Source of the DNA: an uncultured Bacilli bacterium
GTDB lineage: Bacteria; Bacillota_I; Bacilli_A; RF39; UBA660
Assembly (NCBI GenBank): GCA_947598425.1
Contig: CANQFH010000010.1
Coordinates: 1-17,710, forward strand
Reading direction: 5' to 3'
Length of the DNA: 17,710 nucleotides
Shown: in pieces, positions 8,832-15,266 of the stretch
Numbering within the stretch: position 1 is the stretch's first letter
How the letters are laid out: each line of letters opens with the position of its first letter
The notes under the pieces: model-generated
The model's input: the letters and a program-made list of their open reading frames with translations, nothing else
What the model was told of the DNA's origin: nothing
The model's database searches: none
Program-made: the position numbers and the translations under genes

Positions 8832-9614
8832 CTATACATAATATATAAATTTATCTTGATTCTTTTTAAATACATACATTCCAATTAATAAGAAAACAAG
8901 TGCAAATCCTAAACAATATATCCAAACATTTAATGAAGGTATTTCGTTATATAAAATAATACTTCTAGCAAAATAGATAATCCAATATAAAGGATTTAAT
9001 TTAAATATCAATTGAAATTTTGCAGGAATCATTGCAAAATCATACATAATCGGCGTCATATACATCCATAGTGTGATCATTACTCCATAAATATAAAACA
9101 TATCTCTTAAAAAGACCGCTACTGTAGATAAGATAAAACCCATACCTAAAGTAAATAAAAATAAACAAATAAAGGCAAATGGTAATAATAAATGATTAAT
9201 ATTAAGAGGTACTCCCGTAATTAAAATAATAGCATATAAAGGTATTAAAGTTAAAATAAAATTAATGCCTACAAATAAACATTTAGATAATGGAAATATA
9301 TATTTAGGAATATATACTTTATTAATTAAAGAAAAGTTAGATACTACACTACTCATAGATAGATTAGATGCTTCACTATAATAATTAAAGATTACTAAAC
9401 CTGTCATTAAATAGACTAAATAATTAACATTAGGCATACTAACTTTAAACATATTAGAAAATACTAAAGCCATTACTGACATTGTTAATACCGGATATAA
9501 TAAACTCCATAATACTCCTAAAACACTTCTTTTATATTTTACTTTAAAATCTCTTGATACTAGTTGATATAATAAAAATTTATATTTTTTAATACTATTA
9601 ATTATATTTTTCAA
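8832..9614 (-). CDS. tagG: ABC-2 type permease for polysaccharide or teichoic acid export (TagG/Wzm-type)
   Basis: This is a six-segment inner-membrane permease of about 260 residues. Near the N-terminus it has the cytoplasmic coupling motif RDFKVKYKRSVLGVLWSLLYP, typical of ABC-2 polysaccharide exporters. This is followed by hydrophobic segments, LRDMFYIYG and TPIMYD, and a positively charged C-terminus. Together with the ATPase at 8056-8826 it should carry the undecaprenyl-linked polymer across the membrane. I prefer the TTG at 9612-9614: it follows the upstream stop by one base, GAGGTGAG precedes it, and it places the RSVLG motif where homologues have it. An ATG at 9632 would add six residues but has no ribosome site and overlaps the fusion gene by 17 bp. 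Confidence 0.9.
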   Translation of the reverse strand: MKNIINSIKKYKFLLYQLVSRDFKVKYKRSVLGVLWSLLYPVLTMSVMALVFSNMFKVSMPNVNYLVYLMTGLVIFNYYSEASNLSMSSVVSNFSLINKVYIPKYIFPLSKCLFVGINFILTLIPLYAIILITGVPLNINHLLLPFAFICLFLFTLGMGFILSTVAVFLRDMFYIYGVMITLWMYMTPIMYDFAMIPAKFQLIFKLNPLYWIIYFARSIILYNEIPSLNVWIYCLGFALVFLLIGMYVFKKNQDKFIYYV

Positions 9615-9615
9615 C

Positions 9616-11787
9616 TTACTCACCTCTTTCATTATACCAAAAGTTCAAAAATAATACTAGAATAACAAATTTAAGTAAAATAAATAGTTGTTTAAATCTT
9701 TTAGGATCAATAATCATCCGATATAACCATTCTAATTTTAATTTTCTTATCACTTGAGGAGCTCTTTTAACATTACCACTAAAAACATCAAAAGAACCAC
9801 CCACCGGCATAATTATCTTTATTCCAAGTTTATCTTTATTCCTAATAATAAATTCTTCTTGTAAGGGACTACCTAAAGCCACAAATAAAATATCAGGTTT
9901 CTTATTCTTAATATCTTTAATTACATCTTCTTCCTTAGTATAACCATTTATCCTTCCAACTATATTTAACTTAGGATATTTTTTTAATAAATTATCTTTA
10001 CATAACTCTAAATTTTCTTCTTTAGTGCCATATAAATATACTTTATAATTATAATTAATACTTTCTTCTAAGATACTTTCCATAAGTTCAATTCCAGGAA
10101 TACTTTTTCTTAAATTATTACTAGTAAGAATACTTGTTAAAACTAAACCATTACCATCAGGTATATTATAACTCTCTTTATTTATAATATTTTTTATCTT
10201 TTGATTTTTATAAAAATTCATTATTATTAAAGGATTAATATTATAAATAACAATATTCTTCTTTTCTTTAAATATTTTCTTTAATAAAATATCTTTATCT
10301 AAAAGTGTAGTTTTAAATCCTAAATAATATTCATAATCTTTTTTTTCTTTATTCTTAAATTCAGACAACATAAAACCTAAAATAACTGAAGATGGAATAA
10401 TACAACTTATTGAATTTAGAATATTACCAGTAAAATAAGTAGTAAGTAAAAAATAAGTGATACTAAATAATAGTAAAATATTATTAAAATTAAAATATCT
10501 TTTTAAATTAAATAACATTTTAAATCCTAAATAGATTACTAAAATAACATTTACTCCCAAAACAATTATTAACCCCAGTAAACCTAAAGCATAATATTGC
10601 ATAGTATAATCACTTTCAATATTAAAAATATGCATTATACGATCATATCCAATACCTAAGTAATTATCCATTTCTTTATTATTTAAATCTTTAACTCTCT
10701 TAATTATTTGTAATTCTAAATATCTAGTATCATTAATCTTTGGAGTATTCATATTAATATAATCTTCATAAAATTCTCGATCTAATTCTAAAGGATAATA
10801 AGTATTATAAAATTCTTTATTAATATTATAATTACTTAAATATTTTTTAAAGACTTCATTTGTATACTTACTAATATCTTCTCCATTATCATTTATTATA
10901 TCTTCTTTACTTAAATCTTCTTCTTTAAATAATTCATTATATAAAATATTTCTATTAGATAAAGGACAATAATTATAAATAAAAGTAGAAACTCCTAATA
11001 ATATAATTAAACATAAACCATATTTTTTATCTAACTTATTTATTATAAAAGATGTAATTAAATAAACAATTAAAGTTATAATTAAGATAATAAATATAGA
11101 ATAAGTAGAAACTCTAGTACCTAACATAAATAATGCTAAAATACTTAATATTATATTAAATATATTATAAATATTAAATTTATTCTTTAAATTAATTAAT
11201 AATATTGGTAAATATAATATTATAATCGCAGCAATTTGATTAGTTAAATGAAAATAACCTTTAGATGACGTTACTAAATAACTAATATCACTATATTTAA
11301 ACCAATCTATTATATTATATAAAATAGGATTAAAATCATAAGAAGTATAACTTATTTTCAAAATATTAGTTATAACAATACTAAATGTAATTATAAAAGA
11401 AGCTATACTTATTAATTTATAATATTTATTTTTATCTATTTCTAATTTATATATAATAAATATTAATAATATATTCATACTCATTTTAATAAAATATAAT
11501 ATTTCTCTAATATTACTAGATACAAATCTATCTATATTAAATATAGAGATATGATATAAATGAAATATTAAATAAATAAATAATAATAGAAAATAACTTA
11601 ATATTAATTTTTTTTCTACTCTACTTGCATATTTAAAAAATATTATTAAAAAAATGATGCTTATAAATATAACTCTAATTAAAGTGCTAATATTATTATA
11701 AAATATATGTAAATCTAAAAAGATAGATATAATATAAAAAATAAATAAAGCTTTTATTAACCATTCTCGAGATGTTATCTTATTCAT
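9616..11787 (-). CDS. Fusion of O-antigen ligase/polymerase-like membrane protein with TagA/WecG/CpsF (GT26) glycosyltransferase
   Basis: One uninterrupted 723-codon frame holds two domains. Residues 1 to about 475 are polytopic (roughly 11-12 hydrophobic segments) with GTRVSTYS (223-230) and a large acidic outer loop (about 275-395) ending LGIGYDRIM, the layout of O-antigen ligase/Wzy proteins. Residues about 485-700 are a GT26 domain: IPDGNG (542-547, with D544 at the position of the proposed catalytic Asp of TagA), IPGIELME, ALGSPLQEEFI (637-647), GGSFDVFSG, and RAP followed by LEWLYRMIIDPKRF. TagA adds ManNAc to GlcNAc-PP-undecaprenol, so the neighbouring TagO-like gene supplies its substrate. 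The C-terminal tail (697-717) is strongly hydrophobic and may anchor the domain. The ATG at 11785-11787 has GAGG six bases upstream, over the tagO stop (gap 8 bp). Which sugar is used and what the membrane domain does are inference. Confidence 0.85.
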   Translation of the reverse strand: MNKITSREWLIKALFIFYIISIFLDLHIFYNNISTLIRVIFISIIFLIIFFKYASRVEKKLILSYFLLLFIYLIFHLYHISIFNIDRFVSSNIREILYFIKMSMNILLIFIIYKLEIDKNKYYKLISIASFIITFSIVITNILKISYTSYDFNPILYNIIDWFKYSDISYLVTSSKGYFHLTNQIAAIIILYLPILLINLKNKFNIYNIFNIILSILALFMLGTRVSTYSIFIILIITLIVYLITSFIINKLDKKYGLCLIILLGVSTFIYNYCPLSNRNILYNELFKEEDLSKEDIINDNGEDISKYTNEVFKKYLSNYNINKEFYNTYYPLELDREFYEDYINMNTPKINDTRYLELQIIKRVKDLNNKEMDNYLGIGYDRIMHIFNIESDYTMQYYALGLLGLIIVLGVNVILVIYLGFKMLFNLKRYFNFNNILLLFSITYFLLTTYFTGNILNSISCIIPSSVILGFMLSEFKNKEKKDYEYYLGFKTTLLDKDILLKKIFKEKKNIVIYNINPLIIMNFYKNQKIKNIINKESYNIPDGNGLVLTSILTSNNLRKSIPGIELMESILEESINYNYKVYLYGTKEENLELCKDNLLKKYPKLNIVGRINGYTKEEDVIKDIKNKKPDILFVALGSPLQEEFIIRNKDKLGIKIIMPVGGSFDVFSGNVKRAPQVIRKLKLEWLYRMIIDPKRFKQLFILLKFVILVLFLNFWYNERGE

Positions 11788-11795
11788 AAGTTACC

Positions 11796-12857
11796 TCATT
11801 TATTTTCTTTCTTTTGATCCTTATGATGGACATATAAGATATCTGTTTTTAAAATAATGATAATGATAATTATCATAACAATTAAATATAAAAAGATTAT
11901 TTCTTTTGCATTACCAACTACATATACAATGGAAATAACTGAGAAAATGATACTTATTAAATAAATAATAATAATACTGATTTTTGGTGAAAATTTTAAT
12001 TTTAATAATTGATGATGAAAGTGTTCTTTATCGGGAGTACTAATACTTTCCCCTTTTAAAATTCTTCTTAAGATAGCCATTAAAGTATCAAATATAGGAA
12101 TTGCTAAAATAGTGATAGGAATAACTAAACTAGTGAGTGTAGCTACTTTAAAACCTAAAAGAGAAATAACAGCAATTATAAAACCTAAAAATAAACTACC
12201 AGAATCTCCCATAAATATTTTAGCTGGAGGAAAATTGAATACTAAGAAACCTAAAGTAGCTCCTAACATTATTAATGATAAGATAATATCTAGGCCACCT
12301 AATTTATTTAAAATAATGGCAATTATACCTATAGTTAAAAAATATATAGCACTTATTCCTCCAGCAAGGCCATCTAAACCATCAATAAAATTAATGGCAT
12401 TAGATATAGCCACTATAAAAAATGTTGATAACATATAACTTATTAACATATTAAATTCTAAATGAATACCTAAAAAAGTTATTTCATTAAAATATATTTG
12501 ACCATATAAAACTACAATTAAAGATGCAATTAATTGTACTAAAAACTTATAACGAGCTTTGATTGGTTTAATATCATCAAATATACCTACTAATAACATT
12601 AAAAATGAACCAATTAAGATAGATAACATTTGTGAAGTTATTTCACCATATAAGATATAACCTAATAAAAATGAGCCAAAAATAGCTAAACCACCTAATC
12701 TGGGAATTGCTTTCTTATGAACTTTTCTCTCATTAGGAATATCTAAAGCTCCAATATGATAAGCTATTTTTTTACTTATTGGTACTAATATTAAACTTGC
12801 CATAAACGTAATTAATATTATTACAAATATATTATGTCCATTTACTATATAATTCAT
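11796..12857 (-). CDS. tagO: Undecaprenyl-phosphate N-acetylglucosaminyl-1-phosphate transferase, TagO/WecA family
   Basis: This 353-residue MraY-like polytopic enzyme transfers a HexNAc-1-phosphate from the UDP-sugar to undecaprenyl phosphate and so starts glycopolymer synthesis. Visible signatures are RKVHKKAIPRLGG (44-56), the Asp pair in GIFDDIKP (91-98), NAINFIDGLDGLAGG (153-167), FMGDSGS (215-221) and the cytoplasmic His motif HFHHQ (279-283). GlcNAc is the likely sugar, because a TagA domain is encoded directly downstream. It is the first gene of the operon. The ATG at 12855-12857 has AGGAG six bases upstream and a TATAAT 18 bases before it. A plus-strand frame inside this gene (12112-12438) is a shadow. 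Confidence 0.93.
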   Translation of the reverse strand: MNYIVNGHNIFVIILITFMASLILVPISKKIAYHIGALDIPNERKVHKKAIPRLGGLAIFGSFLLGYILYGEITSQMLSILIGSFLMLLVGIFDDIKPIKARYKFLVQLIASLIVVLYGQIYFNEITFLGIHLEFNMLISYMLSTFFIVAISNAINFIDGLDGLAGGISAIYFLTIGIIAIILNKLGGLDIILSLIMLGATLGFLVFNFPPAKIFMGDSGSLFLGFIIAVISLLGFKVATLTSLVIPITILAIPIFDTLMAILRRILKGESISTPDKEHFHHQLLKLKFSPKISIIIIYLISIIFSVISIVYVVGNAKEIIFLYLIVMIIIIIIILKTDILYVHHKDQKKENK

Positions 12858-12874
12858 AACTAACTCCTAATTTC

Positions 12875-12880
12875 ATTATA
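12875..12880 (-). promoter_or_regulatory. Probable -10 box of the surface-polymer operon
   Basis: The minus strand reads TATAAT exactly, 17 bases upstream of the tagO-like ATG, implying a leader of only about 10 bases. At 17-bp spacing the -35 region is TTTCTT, a weak match that lies in the U-tract side of the preceding terminator. Position directly after a terminator and before a ten-gene operon supports it; the -35 is the weak point. Confidence 0.45.
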
Positions 12881-12893
12881 ACTTATCTAATTT

Positions 12894-12920
12894 AAAAAAG
12901 AAAGATATTTTACATCTTCC
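12894..12920 (-). terminator. Intrinsic terminator of the acyl-CoA synthetase-like gene
   Basis: On the minus strand GGAAGAT (12914-12920) pairs with ATCTTTC (12900-12906) across a seven-base loop, with one G-U pair. Six Ts follow at once (12894-12899). It lies 23 bp beyond the stop of the AMP-binding gene and separates it from the polymer operon. Confidence 0.75.
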
Positions 12921-12942
12921 TTATTGTTATTATGTTATTTAA

Positions 12943-14715
12943 TTATTTTTTAATTCGAGATAATGAATGATTATCTAAATATTCTTGTTCTAATAATCTA
13001 ATATCATGTTTACCTACTTTAGTAAGTGGTAAAATATCTTTAGCTATATAATGTCTTGGACGGGCATTTTCAGGATAATGAGTAGTCAAAATATTATCTA
13101 CATAATTGATTAATTCTTCGGCATTAACATTTTCATCTGGAACAATATAACAGATTAATATTTTAAATCCTTCATTAACGGGATCTGGTGCTCCGACTAC
13201 ACAATTATCTAAAACTCCAGGTATTTTAGAGATAACATCTTCTAAGGCTGTTGGATAAATTTTTGCAGTTGGAAAAGTTAAAATACTTCTAGTCATTCTA
13301 TCAATAACTTTAACAAAACCATCTTCATTGATTTCTCCTAAATCTCCAGTATGAAGCCATGTTGAACCATCTTTATGTTCTCTTAAAACTTTTTTAGTTA
13401 ATTCTTCTTCATGGTAATAACCTAACATAATAGATTTCGAATTAATACATAATTCTCCTTCTTCATTATAACCTAATTCTTCTAAAGTATCAGGATCAAA
13501 TACTGATACAGTAGTTTTAGGAAGCGGTATACCTATATACCCTATTTTAGTTGTTTCTTCATTCATTCGCATCGCAGCAGATGAGCCATTTTCTGTTTGG
13601 CCCCAACCAAAACCTAAAAAGATTGGTAAATTATATTTCTTAAAGAAAGCATTAACTCTTTCTTCAAAAGCTGAAGACATTGCCATCCCACCACATCCAG
13701 CAGATTTAATAAATGATAAATCAACACCATCAAATTTATGAGTTTTTTCTAAAGCATCAAGTAACATTGGAATAATCATTAAATGATTAGGTCTTTCTGC
13801 TAATATTAAATCCGCAAATTCTTCAAATTTAGGAAATGGTCTAATAACTTCTTCCATTCCAGCGGCATGAGCTAAAAAGAAACTAGATACAGCTGCAGTT
13901 GCGGAAAATATTGGCCATAATCTTAACCAACGATCATTTTTATCATAAGGAAGATCGGTATTTAAAAATTGATGTGTTAAAGCAATAAAAGAACGATCAG
14001 ATAACATGACACTTTTTGGTTCTCCCGTAGTACCTCCAGTTTTAGCTATAAACAATAAATCTTCAGGCTTTCTTTCATACTTTGGAGCATCATAATTAAG
14101 GCCTTCATTAATAAATTCTTGCCAACTCATTGTTCTTGCATCACGATTTGTTTTATTAAAACCAATCTCTATAATATTTTTAATATTAGTTTTATGATAT
14201 ATTTCTTCTTCCATTTCAGCAGTAAGGAAATAGTCAAATATAAAGAAGTAATTAACATTTAAATCATTAATGGTATCACAAATTTGTTTAGATGTAGCCT
14301 CGGGTATTAAATACGTCGTCGAAGCTCCCGTTTGAGCAACACCATAAAATAAAAAATCTTCAAAAGAAATATTTGGAAGCATTACTAAAACATTATCACC
14401 TTTTTTAACTCCCATTTTAGATAAAGATGCCGTTACCATATCATTCATTTGAAACATTTCCCGATAAGTATATTTACCTTCAATACTATCTATAGCAATA
14501 TTATCTAAATTATCTTTATTTTGATATTTAATATACTCAATAACATTCATATTAGGAATACTATTATTTAATTCTTCTTCTTTATAATATTTAAGCCAAG
14601 GTTTATCTATTGAAGGTACTCCAACACTTGGTCCTTGAATAACTCCTTCAGCTAACTTTTTTAAATATAAATCCCTTTTTATTAATTCTTCTTCACTATA
14701 ATCATTTATATCCAT
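12943..14715 (-). CDS. AMP-binding (class I adenylate-forming) acyl-CoA synthetase-like enzyme
   Basis: This 590-residue cytoplasmic enzyme of the ANL superfamily should activate a carboxylic acid as its acyl-adenylate. Core motifs are present: the P-loop TGGTTGEPKSV (226-236), GFGWGQTENGS (368-378), TGDLGEINEDGF (456-467) and the C-terminal catalytic lysine in TKVGKHD (K569). The hinge region is unusual: where relatives read GR-x-K-D-x-IK-x-x-G it has DRMTRSILTFPTAKIYP, so substrate and chemistry may differ. An N-terminal block with PSIDKPWLKYY resembles a family I recall from gut Firmicutes. The ATG at 14713-14715 follows GAGG by six bases; an upstream GTG at 14727 would add four residues and has no ribosome site. 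It is monocistronic, with its own promoter and terminator, and no evident link to the polymer operon. The acid used is unknown. Confidence 0.88.
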   Translation of the reverse strand: MDINDYSEEELIKRDLYLKKLAEGVIQGPSVGVPSIDKPWLKYYKEEELNNSIPNMNVIEYIKYQNKDNLDNIAIDSIEGKYTYREMFQMNDMVTASLSKMGVKKGDNVLVMLPNISFEDFLFYGVAQTGASTTYLIPEATSKQICDTINDLNVNYFFIFDYFLTAEMEEEIYHKTNIKNIIEIGFNKTNRDARTMSWQEFINEGLNYDAPKYERKPEDLLFIAKTGGTTGEPKSVMLSDRSFIALTHQFLNTDLPYDKNDRWLRLWPIFSATAAVSSFFLAHAAGMEEVIRPFPKFEEFADLILAERPNHLMIIPMLLDALEKTHKFDGVDLSFIKSAGCGGMAMSSAFEERVNAFFKKYNLPIFLGFGWGQTENGSSAAMRMNEETTKIGYIGIPLPKTTVSVFDPDTLEELGYNEEGELCINSKSIMLGYYHEEELTKKVLREHKDGSTWLHTGDLGEINEDGFVKVIDRMTRSILTFPTAKIYPTALEDVISKIPGVLDNCVVGAPDPVNEGFKILICYIVPDENVNAEELINYVDNILTTHYPENARPRHYIAKDILPLTKVGKHDIRLLEQEYLDNHSLSRIKK

Positions 14716-14743
14716 AATTACCCTCACTTATCTAAGCAATTTT

Positions 14744-14772
14744 ATATTAAGATAATTATCATATATTGTCAA
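14744..14772 (-). promoter_or_regulatory. Near-consensus promoter of the acyl-CoA synthetase-like gene
   Basis: On the minus strand TTGACA (14767-14772), a 17-bp spacer and TAATAT (14744-14749) form a classic sigma-A promoter 29 bp before the ATG. The spacer contains the perfect palindrome GATAATTATC (14751-14760). The -35 box is also one of the three hexamers of the array described separately, so a protein bound there would block transcription. Confidence 0.8.
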
Positions 14773-14796
14773 ATAAATTTGACACTTTTTTGTCAA
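14767..14796 (-). promoter_or_regulatory. Operator-like array of three alternating TTGACA/TGTCAA hexamers
   Basis: On the plus strand TGTCAA (14767-14772), TTGACA (14779-14784) and TGTCAA (14791-14796) are separated by exactly six bases each. This gives two overlapping dyads: an inverted repeat with extended arms (TGTCAAA and TTTGACA across 4 bp) and a second one sharing the middle hexamer. The innermost hexamer is the -35 box of the acyl-CoA synthetase promoter. The arrangement fits a repressor binding as stacked dimers. The regulator is unknown; the nearby XRE protein is one candidate. Confidence 0.55.
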
Positions 14797-14808
14797 AAAA
14801 ATAATTTT

Positions 14809-14942
14809 AAAAAACTCTTCGCTTTCTAAAATTATGATAGAGATGGATACTTATTAGACTGGATTAAAAGAATTACGATAAATTAAAGTTCAATATAAAT
14901 TTCTAAGTTTACTATTATTTTTTGTCTAATCTTCTCCACCTC
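14809..14942 (-). ncRNA. Candidate structured RNA (rod-shaped) or leader upstream of the acyl-CoA synthetase-like gene
   Basis: An extended -10 TGTTATAAT on the minus strand (14949-14957) predicts a start near 14942. From exactly that point GAGGTGGA (14935-14942) can pair with TCCATCTC (14840-14847) with one G-U pair. Inside it ATTAGAC (minus strand, 14924-14930) pairs perfectly with GTCTAAT (14853-14859) across a 5/4 internal loop. The same first helix read as plus-strand RNA would contain an A-C mismatch, which favours the minus strand. A run of six Ts at 14809-14814 could mark an end, though the hairpin before it is weak. It could instead be purely a DNA inverted repeat. No known RNA family was recognised. 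Confidence 0.3.
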
Positions 14943-14993
14943 AACCATATTATAACACACAGGTGGCTACTAGCCTATATATAATTTTAGAAA
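14823..14993. repeat. Nested inverted-repeat element with 13-bp outer arms
   Basis: The outer arms TTTCTAAAATTAT (14823-14835) and its exact reverse complement (14981-14993) enclose two more nested complementary pairs, of 8 bp and 7 bp. The block CCACCT (14936-14941) can also pair locally with AGGTGG (14961-14966), an alternative to the long-range helix, and GGCTACTAGCC (14965-14975) is a further hairpin. I see no target-site duplication at the ends. The element fills most of the divergent region between the acyl-CoA synthetase-like gene and the XRE gene; the rest of the 14716-15025 gap holds the promoter and operator array. Confidence 0.6.
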
Positions 14994-15025
14994 ATCAAGC
15001 CAAAATATAAATATCGGTGGTAGTT

Positions 15026-15265
15026 ATGAATGAAATAAACAAATATAATGATGAATACTATTATACAATTGCTAGAAAGAACATTAAATATTATCGTAAA
15101 CAAAAGAATATTACTCAACAACAATTAGCAGATTTAACTGATTTATCTAGAGAATATATTTGTGATATTGAAAATGAAAGTAGAAACAAACATTTTACAA
15201 TTGCTGTTTTAGGAAGAATTAGTACTGCTTTAGAAAAACCAATTGATTCTTTCTTTAAAGAATAA
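15026..15265 (+). CDS. Small XRE/Cro-C1-type helix-turn-helix transcriptional regulator
   Basis: This 79-residue protein is essentially one Cro/C1-type HTH domain. ARKNIKYYRKQKNITQQQLA is helix 1 and the first HTH helix, LSREYICDIE is the recognition helix region, and GRISTALEKPIDSFF is the closing helices. There is no second domain, so it probably dimerises through the HTH fold or binds with a partner. The ATG at 15026-15028 follows GGTGG by five bases; a GTG at 15017 lies inside that ribosome site and is unlikely. It is divergent from the acyl-CoA synthetase-like gene and is the only plus-strand protein gene here. Its stop is one base from the stop of the convergent solenoid gene, with no terminator between. 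Confidence 0.85.
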   Translation: MNEINKYNDEYYYTIARKNIKYYRKQKNITQQQLADLTDLSREYICDIENESRNKHFTIAVLGRISTALEKPIDSFFKE

Positions 15266-15266
15266 T

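Noticed and set aside
12112..12438. 108-codon plus-strand open frame
   Set aside because: It lies wholly inside the tagO-like gene on the opposite strand, where family motifs prove the minus-strand reading.
6966..12857. Mycoplasma-type genetic code (TGA as Trp), considered because of the extreme AT content
   Set aside because: TGA ends the GT4 gene at 6966 and the tagO-like gene at 11796 exactly where family members end, and Trp is encoded by TGG throughout.
14820..14860. Third diverged copy of the 17390-17499 RNA domain, suggested by shared AAAATTATGAT and TATTAGACT
   Set aside because: The distance between the two shared words differs greatly, the core CGTTGTGAAGA is absent, and short AT-rich matches are expected by chance.
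14823..14993. MITE-like transposable element with 13-bp terminal inverted repeats
   Set aside because: No target-site duplication is visible at the ends, and the nested inner stems and embedded regulatory signals fit an RNA or control element better. Not fully excluded without other genomic copies.
14716..15016. T-box, tRNA or other standard leader upstream of the acyl-CoA synthetase-like gene
   Set aside because: No T-box consensus, no cloverleaf, and no known riboswitch core could be found on either strand.
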